A stretch of 64,000 bases of DNA from Isoetes taiwanensis (taxonomy: Eukaryota; Streptophyta; Lycopodiopsida; Isoetales; Isoetaceae): positions 1 to 64,000 of the forward strand of contig JAJEKV010000530.1 in NCBI GenBank assembly GCA_021234155.1, written 5' to 3'. The notes under the pieces are model-generated. The model saw nothing but the letters and a program-made list of their open reading frames with translations. It made no database searches and was not told the DNA's origin. Shown in pieces: positions 33,810 to 43,095 of the stretch (positions within the stretch are counted from its first letter, which is position 1; each line of letters starts with the position of its first letter). The position numbers and the translations under genes are program-made.

Positions 33810-35020
33810 ATGGCTAGGGACCAAACAAACCGCCCGCAAGCCAAAAAGAAGGAAGATAGGCCCGGCGCTTAAGTGCTCGCTTGAACAACTGCAGAAGCTC
33901 AAAGATGCCGACGACAAACCAAGGCCGACATGGGAGGCGGGCCTAGGTATTACTGTGAATTTGGAGAAGAGGCGGAGGAAAGAAGAAAAGGCAAAGAGGA
34001 AAGAAGAAAAGGCCAAGAAGAAAGAGGAAAAGGCAAGAAGAAGAGAAGAAAGAGCCAAGAGGAAGGAGGAGAAAGCGAGAACAGAAGCTGATGAGGAGGT
34101 TGCAGAACCAGAAGATGACCAATGGCGGGAACAAAGAACCAAGAACAGAGAGGACCCCGACCCCAAAGGAAAAAGGGTAATGACCCAAGAACCCCCGAAA
34201 AAGAAGAGAAGAACCTCGGTCGGCGTATCTATAAACGAGCCAACCGAAGGCGAACGATCCCCAACCTCGTCGGAGGAGACTGGCGATATAGCAGCATTCT
34301 TGGAGGCAACCCTTCTCGGAACGGGAGAATCCTCACAAAGAAAGCCTAACCTCAACCTGAAAGCAGAGGAAATGGGCGAGGAAGAGCCAAGCCCAACTCC
34401 AAACACAGGTTGAGACACAGATTAACTTACCCCCGCCGTTGCCCCCACCATTCTCGGTATGGCAAGAAGCAAAGAAGCTAGATGCAGAGAAGGCAGCCGG
34501 GAAGAAAGCAACCAAAACCGCCCGAGACTCGTACACCTTAGGACCAGAGAGGAGGTACAAGAAAGAGCTAGCAGATTACAAAATATACAAGAAGATGCAC
34601 GAAGACTACGCAGCCTACTACGAAGAAAACAGGGTCAAAACTGTCGAAGGAGGGAGGCCAACTCGGGAAGCATTCCAGCTCAAACCCCCGCCAGAGCTAC
34701 CGGAACCCCCCAAGAAGCCTATGAAGAGATCCCAAGACTCCCCTTTTGCCAGAGCCTTGCGGGAAATCAAGCACTTTCAAAGGAGCTACGGATTCCTCAT
34801 CCCGAGGGCAAAGATTCCAGAGGTTTGTCCGAGAAATTTTGTGGGAGTTCGACCCCAACAAGCTTAGTAACCAACGACATGTTACTCGCTTTACAAGAAG
34901 GCAGAGATGGAGGTTGTGCAAAGACTTCAAGACTCATTAGCATGCACTCTCCATGGAAAAAGAGTCACCCTTCAGCCAAAGGATATGAAACCGGCTAAGT
35001 ACATCAAGCGGAGGGACTAA
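33810..35020 (+). pseudogene. Histone H3-like protein carried by chromovirus, copy 1
   Basis: The first reading region after the leader, about 400 codons. The ATG at 33810 plus one extra G shifts the frame; downstream it reads TKQTARKPKRRK, so the N-terminus equals the H3 tail through K9. A charged KEEK/KREE coiled-coil-like stretch (33970-34080) is followed by an acidic Ser/Thr/Pro-rich region, then, after a frame change near 34413, a Lys/Tyr-rich region. The C-terminal histone fold then follows across frames: ALREIKHFQRSYGFLIP (alpha-N, about 34754), FQRFVREI (alpha-1, 34815), LLALQE (alpha-2, 34879) and HGKRVTLQPKD (loop 2/alpha-3, 34952), with the stop at 35018. Canonical H3 has about 136 residues, so roughly 265 are inserted between tail and fold. 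A polyadenylation-like aataaa follows at 35082. In H3 these helices pair with H4; whether this protein does is unknown. Confidence 0.88.
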
Positions 35021-36050
35021 TAGAAGGGAAATTATTTTTTGTAACTAACAGGGATTATATCCGATGTATAAAATTTTGAATAATAAAATATATAGTTGTT
35101 TAAGAATGTACATTCATTAGGCACATGTATTAGTTTTGGAACAATTGGAGTAATTTCACCGGTGACTCCAAGAGTGCGCCAGAAAGCCTAGTTAGGTCCC
35201 AACCTAACACCCCTCCCTTAAAAAAACTTTTTTAGAGATTTTAAAATTTTGAAAAATTTAAAAAACTTCCCAAGTTCATAACTTGAGCTAGACATACTTT
35301 TTAATCCAAATATATGTTATTATTTTGAAAATTTGTCTTGTATATAGAATTTTATATACCTAAAAAATGTGTTGCATTAGAACCCTAAGACTATGAGGCA
35401 AGCCACTTTGATTGGCCTCAAATTAACCAAGAAACATTAGCCTCATCCCAAATGGAAGAGTTTTAGAAACCCTAAAAAAAAATTTTAGGGCATAAATCCC
35501 TATATATATCCCCTCATAACTTGATAACCCCCAAGCCTCAACCCTATGACTATAGGCAAGCTCCCGCAAATTGAGGAAATCTTTAGGCTCATCCCAAATG
35601 TCGAGTTTTAGAAACCCTAGTTCCGTTTAACATATATATAAAGATAACCCCTAAACTTCGCCATAATCCCTTTACAATTGAGGCTACAAAGGCCCAGCCT
35701 GCTTTTGAAGAGCCTTCATCGGTTGGTATAGCGCCTCCCCCACATCACCATCAAGTAGATGTCAATATAGTATTCCAAGTATTTCAAAAAGAATTTGACC
35801 TTTCGGCAACCCCGAACTCCAATCCTTTCGGCAAGTCCTCGAGAATTCCAAGAGAAAGTTGTCCCTAGCTTACGAAGATACCGCCATGCATAGGGTACTT
35901 TGTACCAAGGACCGCGATTACAAACGACCCTGTACCATGTACCCAATATTGCCAAGGCATTGAGGAAGAACCAACCGCTTACCAACCTACATGACCCTAA
36001 CAAGCAATGGCAAAGTCTTCTTCTCCTACAACACTTTTTAGCACTATATC
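35021..36050. other. Spacer between H3-like ORF and ORF2, copy 1
   Basis: Holds an aataaa signal (35082), hairpin HP4, and an AT-rich tract. A duplicated block of about 90 bp (ctatgaggcaagc...ctcatcccaaatgg...gttttagaaaccc) lies near 35391 and 35547. At 35716-36090 the minus strand is open for 124 codons and copy 2 has a shorter related minus ORF (47386-47610). The plus strand also has coding-like pieces here, so the coding strand is undecided. Confidence 0.5.
35164..35237 (+). repeat. Two-tier hairpin HP4, copy 1 (right arm decayed)
   Basis: The left arm gactccaagagtgcg and inner stem gttaggt-ccca-acctaac are intact. The right arm has decayed to an a/t-rich tttttagag. It lies about 145 bp after the H3-like stop codon, before the next reading region. 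Confidence 0.75.
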
Positions 36051-37264
36051 TAGTATATAGGGCGTAAAACCGTAATAGGTGAACCATCAATTCAGCCGCT
36101 AGAAGTCACACCCTTGGACGCTAAAGAATGATTTAACGCCCCTCGCTTGAATCTTGAAGAGACCATAGCGAGAAGCATCCAAGAGAGTGAAAACTCAGAA
36201 AGCAGAAAGCGAGGGATGACATAGAGGTGGACCCGAGAGGAGGGGAACGGGAAGTTTGAACAAGACATCACCCGCAAAAGGCGACAGTGACCACCCCGGG
36301 ATTGCACAACGGGCTGGGAATAACAAGTCTAGCACCGGTCATAGTCGGAAGGACAAGAATACTTGCAGCTAAATGACATCAAAAACCTCCCCGAATGCAG
36401 AGGGACCAGAGGCTCTGTGGCCGATGAACTCCTTCACCTCCCACGGCAACAGCGGATCTAGAAGACTTCATCGACCAAGAAAAGGAAGATTTTCCTAAGA
36501 CAAATACGAGAGGCAAAGGCTACTTTACACAGACACACACCATCTCGGACATTGAAGCTTACTAAGACTATCGAGGTATGATGACGGAGGAACTTCCCCT
36601 CTGAGGAGGAGTTTATAGCACTTCGTAGCAGATGGGAATAAGGGGGAAGACAACAAGAGTACTTCAAGGGGAGTCTTCTTCCTCACAAGAACAGATAGCA
36701 AAATTCCAAGGGAGAGCCACAAACCTGACAAGTGTACGAACGCTCTTCCAAGATTACAAGGAATTAGTTCAAGTACCCGTGGGACCAAGATGCATCAAGG
36801 CAGGGGGCACCTCAGGGGGCACGCGGAGGAGTACCGGGAGCAGCACTCAAATATTACCTTCCGCTCCTAACAGACGGTAGAGTAATAATATTTCACAAGC
36901 GCTTCAGCCCACGCGGAGAGGAAGCTGTGCAGATGCTGGTAGCACTTTCAGGATTTGGCATGCACGCACGCCTATCAGAAAAGGTGGACCATGTCATTTT
37001 AGTGAAGCGGAAAACAGCCTTGGGCATTTTGACAAGCAATTACCCCACCTTCGACAAGGTAGGTTGGCGAAAGAGCTCATACCTCCCATAGAGCGGGTGG
37101 AAGAGCTAGCATCCGCCATCCGAGGGGAAACAAAAGGGATATATTTCGTGAACTTGGGAATCATGAGGGTACAAAGCCCAAGTAAAGAAGTTTCTCGAGG
37201 ACAACCCGTCTTCTGGGTGATTTCAAGACTAGTCGGACTCTTGATCCCGGAGACTTTTTGTATC
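36051..37264 (+). pseudogene. Unrecognised chromovirus ORF2, copy 1
   Basis: Coding-like plus-strand segments sit between the H3-like gene and gag, with many frame changes. Recognisable pieces shared with copy 2 are ARSIQESENSES, DELLHLL-type, QGESSSSQEQIAKFQG, LFQDYKELVQV, KVDHVILVKRKTALGIF, RVEELASAIRGE and SPSKEV. It ends near LLIPETFCI with a stop at 37264, followed by an AT-rich spacer. I cannot assign a family. It may be an extra N-terminal gag-like protein or an accessory gene. Its presence in both copies shows it belongs to the element. Confidence 0.6.
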
Positions 37265-37442
37265 TAAAATATTATATGATATATGAATATAAATCCTATT
37301 GCATTTTAAATGTTTTGTTGATGTATTTTGCCCCACAATTATACCAACAAGCATAATCAATGCAAGAGAACAAAGGAACTAATCATATAACCATGAATTG
37401 CTTGTGCATGCAGCTAGAGGCCTAAACGCTAGGGGAACGACA

Positions 37443-38745
37443 ATGCGAGATCTTATAGAAGAGCAACCCCACCCGGACCACCCCGCAAGGAACCTATTTG
37501 AGGATATGGAACCCATGACCCCGTGAGGAGGAGATAGCCCGGATGAGGACGGACTCGAGCAGATAAAGGCATTACCGTCCGCTGCAAGCAGAGAGTGGGT
37601 TCGGTGGGCAACGCCGGCCGGCCGCAAGCATCAGCTCGGAGGGCGTGAAAAGACAAGAAGAGGAGCAAGAGAAGGAGATCCTCCAGCCGGAATCTTCCGA
37701 CTCAAGTTCAACTGCAATCTCGACTCGAGGGAAGAGGAAGAACGTGCTCGAACCAACGGATGGAAGGCAGAGGAACACCCCTTGATGGACGACAAAAGAG
37801 ACACCGTGGCCTCTCGACTACCGTAGGAAGAAGGTAGATTCCAAGACTGGCAATGTATGGAAGGCCAGGAATCGGAATGGGGCGTTCGGGGAGAACAGGA
37901 GATTGAAGCAAGAGGCATGGCTGGGCTTAAATGAGCGAAGTACCTGAACGCTTATAGCATGAAAGATAAAGACAAAGGCGAGTTGCAAATGCCCAACTTT
38001 GAAAGGAGCCGCACGGATTTGGTGGAAGGGTTATGCAAAGGCACACGGCTTGAGCAGGATGCTTGTAAGTTCAAGAAGTTTGCAAAAGCCTTCGCGCCCA
38101 TTACGCCCAAGGGAACATAAGTCCAAAGATGATGCAAAGATTAGGTTTTTGTTAAAAGAAGGCAACAAATCACCCGTAAATATCTGAGAGGAATTCATGA
38201 GGCTAAGGCTATATGTGCCGGGTTAGGAGAGAAGCATGCAAAGAGAAAGCTATATTGAGGGCTGAATGAGGAGATCCCGAAGCTTGTGAGGGCAATAAAC
38301 CCCAGGACAAGACGATGGTTGAGCGTAATCCAAGGCTATAAGTTTCTGCGGGGTCGACCTCGTGAAGCGGGCGTATAGCAAAGATTTGGAGATAAAGGCA
38401 AGGCGACAGAAGCTATAGCCCCGTGGCAGCTACCCAGTCCAGCTAGAGCCCCATATGGTGGGAACCAGGGAAACGGCCCTAGAGAAGAAGGTGTGTCCTT
38501 CATGACAAGCAGAGGGGTCAAACTACTTCCAAAGCAAATATATCCTTTTGCGTGCAATGCCCAAGGAAAAGAGGCAGGAGTGCATAGAAAAGCAAATCAA
38601 GCTTGGTGTGCTTCCAGCCAAAGCTACAAAGGACGGCAAACTCGCCCCACGCCATGAGTGCAGCTCTAGCGGAGTTGGGAGAGTGGGACGCCTCTGTCCG
38701 ACGACGGCAGCTAAGAGGCCCGCGCGACTACATTCGGGGTGAGTG
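37443..38745 (+). pseudogene. Chromovirus gag, copy 1
   Basis: A plausible start is the ATG at 37443 (MRDLIEEQPHPDHPARNLFE). A charged region is followed by the Retrotrans_gag capsid core LKGAARIWWKGYAKAHGL at 38000-38060, continuing in a shifted frame with CKFKKFAKAF. A degenerate cysteine-containing stretch near 38540-38600 may be what is left of the zinc knuckle. Gag builds the particle and binds the RNA genome. Frame changes occur roughly every 100-200 bp. Confidence 0.78.
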
Positions 38746-39085
38746 TCATATCTTTGCCTTAATAGATATCTGAGCAAGCGAGAGCCGGCGATAAGGTAAT
38801 TTCCCACAAGTAGGGAAGGCCAAGGCCAAGTCCTTCATAGTCTTGATAGACTCCGTGAAGCAGCCATAACTTTGCATCCCCTGAACGGTTCAAATGTTGA
38901 AGTTAAAGCCGCTTAAAGTCAAAGCCAAGACCCGTTGTCTTAGCAAGTGGTGCAAGAAGGCGACATCTACGGGGCAAGAGAATTAACTCGACATCGACTT
39001 GCCGGGGATTAAAATCCATGGGGGGTAAGTAATGGGCATTGGCAAGTATGACTTGATCATAGGAATGGAGTACCTGGGCCAGCCA
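38746..39085 (+). pseudogene. Chromovirus protease, copy 1
   Basis: CHIFALIDI near 38748 occupies the place of the aspartic-protease active site (usual IDSGA); the next codon is a stop. The end of the domain, KYDLIIGMEYL, is clear near 39043-39075. The family cleaves the Gag-Pol polyprotein. Confidence 0.7.
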
Positions 39086-39329
39086 GGGCCATTATCGACC
39101 GGGTGGAAAGCGAAGGTGACCTTCCCAACGCCTCGACGGCAAGAGATCATTGAGATAATGTAAGGAAGTTGTTCCCATCATGCAAAGTATGTCTTCTAAA
39201 CTACTGTTCAAGTGCATCAAGAGCTTGTAGCAGGTGGCATACATCTTCAAGCTTGAGATTAGTGAGCCCCGAATCGGAAGGAAGCAAAGAAGACAAGGTG
39301 CTCAAAGAAGTTGTCGAAGCAAGTAGCTA

Positions 39330-40680
39330 AGTTGATCACGGAATTCCATGATCTCTTCCGTGATGAGATCAAGCAGCTCCCTCCATATAGGGAGTTGAGT
39401 GCGAGATTGCACTCGAGCCAAGGAACAAAGCCAACAAGCAAGGCTCCATATAGAATGACAACGCAGAATTGCCTGAGCTAAAGAAGCAGATTTGCGGAGT
39501 TGCTTGACCTAGGTTTTATTAGACCTAGTGTTTCGCCATTTGGGCCCATTCTCTTTGTTAAGAAGAAGGATGGTAGTCTAAGGATGTGCATAGACTATAG
39601 GTAGGCTTGAACAAGCACACCATTAAGAACAAATACGCGCTCCCCAAGATCGATGACTTGATGGATGGGCTCCAAGGTGCAAAGATCTTCTCCAAAATCG
39701 ACTTAAGGTCGTTATCATCGACGGGGATAAAGGAAGAAGATATTCATAAGACCGCCGAACGCTGGCAGATGGGCATTATGAGTTCACTTTAATGCCTTTC
39801 GGGCTTATCAAATGCCCCGCAACGCTCATGAGGCTCATGAACGACATCTTCGGGGAGTTTTAGACACCTTTGTGATTGTTTTCTTTGATGACATTTTGGT
39901 GTATAGCAGATCCTTTGAAGAGCACGCATAACACTTGAGAAGAGTGCTAGAGAAGTTGAAGAGGCACGGTTGTAACGCCAAGTTGTCAAAGTGCCACCGC
40001 GAACAGAAGGTGGAGTATCAGGTCATGTGATCTCAAAGAGTAAGGCATCTCAATGGATCCCGCCAAGATTGAAGCCGCAGCTGATTCCGTGGGCGGCCGC
40101 CAAGAATGTGCATGAAGTCGAAGTTTTCTCGGCCTAGCGGTGGTACTACGTGAAGTTCGTGAAGAACTTTGCTAAGATAGCAGCAAGTAACGTGACCGAC
40201 GAGGGCGAGAAGGTGAAAGATTGGGCAGAGCATTGGCACAAGAAAGCCCAAAAGGTTTGAATTGTTGAAGGAAGCTTTAACAACAGCCCCGAATTTGAAC
40301 TTTCGCAGGACCGGAAAAAGATAAGCTTGTAGCAATGACGCAGTAAGATAGCTACAAAAGTCGCGGGCTTATGCAAGAAGAGCGGTGGTAGCGTATGATT
40401 CCGAGGGAAGATGAACGATGCCGAGACGCGCTTACCCAACGCGATCGCATCGAATTGCTTGCGGTTGTCGTGGCATTAAGAATATGGAGGCATTACCTTT
40501 GGGAAGGAAGTTCCAATTTGGATGCACCACCGAGCCTCCAATATGTATTCACGCAACCACACCTCAACCCGAGGGTAGAAGGTGGATGGAGTTCCTTGAA
40601 GAAGTACGACTTTGATATAGTCTACAAGCCGGGAAGCTCAATGTGGTAGCGGATGCGCTTTCAAGGCATCCCCGACAACT
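39330..40680 (+). pseudogene. Chromovirus reverse transcriptase and RNase H, copy 1
   Basis: RT motifs in order: [73 protein letters not shown], and the catalytic FFDDILVYS at 39881-39907. RNase H remnants: LLAVVVALRIWRHYLWE, LQYVFTQPHLNPR, YDFDIVYKPG. At least six frame changes or stops interrupt it. Order and motifs are those of Ty3/Gypsy, distinct from the Copia order at 24-28 kb. Confidence 0.92.
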
Positions 40681-40849
40681 AGAGTGCATTGCAACGCAAT
40701 TTCGACGATATCCAAGCGGATTTTGGTAAGAGGATTGAAGAGTCCTTGCCAACGGATGTGGATTTTGTGGAAGTATGGACAAGCCTTTCTAAGGAGGCTA
40801 GAACAGATAAAGAGCGGGAGGCCTTCAAGCATTATAAGAAGGAAGGCAA

Positions 40850-41990
40850 CCTCGTTATACCATAAGAACAAGTTGTGCGCATCCGAATCATCGTGTGTAA
40901 GGAAATTGATCCTCCACGACACGCACAAAAGCCCAATAGCTGGCCATGCGGATTCATGAAAACATATTTCAAAGTGCGTCTTAGGCTATTATTGGCCGTG
41001 AATGAAGAAGCAAATAGCTCGCTACATCAAGGAATGTCGGCTATGCCGCCCAGACGGGCGGAGCTTTCAATTCGGGGGCATTAGAGCCATTAGCGGTGCC
41101 AAACGCTAAGTGGGAGGTAATCAAGATGGACTTCATCACGGGACTCCCAAGGCGACAGCAAGAGGGAAGGATGCCTTGATGGTAGTGGTCTACAAATTGT
41201 CTAAGATGGCACATTTTGTGCCTTGCGCAGACCACGTGATCTGACTATGGATACAAAGAAAGCTCTTCACCAAAGAGATCTTCGGGCTTCATGGCATGCC
41301 AAGGGAGATCATCTCCGATGTGATCCGTTCATGAGCCTTTTGGCAAGACCTCTTTGGCGACAATCCGCACGGTAAGCTATCCATGAGCACGGCAAGATAT
41401 CATCCTCGACGGATGGCCCGACGGAGGGCCAACAGGATTTTAGAGGACATGTTACTTAAACTATGTCCGAATAAGCAAAGTATGTGGGAAGAATTTATTC
41501 ACTTGGTGGAGTTTGCATACAATAGCACCAAGGGGAATCATCCCAAATGTCGCCATTTATGATCAATTACGGCTATCGTGTTTAACCTGCATAACTTGGC
41601 ACAACCCCCGTCAAAAGTGGAAGTTCAAGCAGCACAGATGTTGGCGGATATGCAGCCTTTGTGGAAGAGGTTCGAGGGTATCTCGCTAGCGGCAAGAAGT
41701 CGACAAAAGAGCATCGCCGACAAGCATCGTAACGAAGTAAGAGAGTTCAAAGTTGGAGATGATGTTTGGCTCAAGATCAAGGTGAAGCAGGCGAAGCTCA
41801 GGATCGGGAATTGCAAGAAGCTTGCTCCAAGGTGGGCTCGGACCTTTCGTAATAGTCAAGAGAGTAGGTAATCAATCCTACAAGCTAGATTTGCCAAAGA
41901 CACCTAAAAGATTCATAAGGTCTTCCACGTGAGTTTGTTGAAGAAGCATACTCCAAATCCGCATGAAGTCTTGGATTCGCCAACGCTGTT
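40850..41990 (+). pseudogene. Chromovirus integrase, copy 1
   Basis: HHCC zinc region: DTHKSPIAGH... followed by CRLC near 41037. Core: KWEVIKMDFITGLPR near 41110-41158, then degenerate sequence with HLVEFAYN-type words near 41500. The C-terminal part is DKHRNEVREFKVGDDVWLKI (41721-41780), ending with SYKLDLPKTPK and VSLLKKHTPNPHEVL. It inserts the element into DNA. Frameshifts are present. Confidence 0.88.
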
Positions 41991-42009
41991 GGAAATGATG
42001 GAGGAGCAC

Positions 42010-42180
42010 TGGAAATAGTTCCGTAATTGATTCTTGATAAAGCTTTCAAGAAAACGAGGAGATCGAAATTCCTCCAAAGATTTGGTCAAGTGGAAACACT
42101 TACCCTGGAAGACGCGACGTGGGTACTTAAGAAAGATTTAGTAAAGCAAAGATCCACGCTTTATGGAGCAATGGGACGGC
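42010..42180 (+). pseudogene. Integrase-linked chromodomain, copy 1
   Basis: ILDKAFKKTRRSKFLQ, then LVKWKHLP at 42082-42105 in a shifted frame, then LEDATWVLKKDLVK. This is the chromodomain signature (LVKWK.LP...ATWE) found at the integrase C-terminus of chromoviruses. In other proteins the fold binds methylated lysine on histone H3; in some chromoviruses it directs integration. Copy 2 keeps the same stretch in one frame. Confidence 0.85.
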
Positions 42181-42230
42181 AAGGTCATCTCCCAAGAAAT
42201 CGCCGTGCATGTCGATTTGTGTAGGTTAAT

Positions 42231-43080
42231 TCTTGTGTAGTTAAGATTAATTCCACGCGATGCAACCTATGCTTAGTATGGGTCGCATGTGTGTTACCGA
42301 TGATGGGACCACTACGGTGATCTCTAGGGGCGGGTGTAATGTCAATGTAGGCATGACCGCTGCTTCCGCTTGGGCTGGGAGTGGAAGGTAGATTAGAAAG
42401 TCTACTGTCCCCACTAAGTAGACGACCTCGAGAGAAAGGAGGTCATGAAGGAATGCATTGATAGGAAAAGCACCTTTAGCCCCATATATATGCTTTGATA
42501 GGAGGAATCTATCTTCGCTTCCCCACGCCGAGAGGGATATCCTCCACGCCGGGCAACTAGAGGTGTAGGCATGAGCGGCATATAGGCATAGGCGCTAGGC
42601 TCTCATGCCATAATGGAAGATTCACCCTCTTCCCACGCCGGAGATTAGCCATGCATCCATGTAGATAGGTGGGGTGGTCACCATATAACCAAAATTTTAT
42701 TTAATAATTAAATGGTACTAACGTAGTGTCGACCGCAGCTAGTAGAGCCTCCGGAGGGCAAGGAGGTTCAAGTTATGAAGACTTGCAACACAAATTTTGT
42801 TGGAATGTGTTGCAAGGAATGAAGAGTATCTCTGACGTTAATTCTAAAATTTGATAAACTTAATTGTAATGTTAAGTGAATTTTGAGTAACTGTTAGTAA
42901 TGTTGTGAATTGATAAGTTATGTTATAATACAACAATGTGATAATGTCATAAAAATATTACCTTAAGGTAATTTTAATAAATGTGTAGGAATTATAGTAG
43001 CGATCGTATGTATCAAGTTGTTGCAAAAGTTAGGTTGATCCCAAGGTGGGGAGACCCACGATGCCGGACAAGATCATTTC
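42231..43080. other. Chromovirus 3' untranslated region, copy 1
   Basis: About 850 bp with no open frame of note. The duplicate in copy 2 (about 53.88-56.02 kb) is colinear except for inserted elements A and B. Confidence 0.7.
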
Positions 43081-43095
43081 AAGGTAGGGGGAGAA
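43081..43095 (+). promoter_or_regulatory. Chromovirus polypurine tract, copy 1
   Basis: aaggtagggggagaa lies directly before the LTR2 start TGTGACG. It is the usual plus-strand primer position. Confidence 0.85.

Noticed and set aside
33762-34418. 218-codon minus-strand ORF opposite the H3-like gene
   Set aside because: It is a Ser/Leu/Phe-rich shadow of the lysine/glutamate codons on the plus strand.
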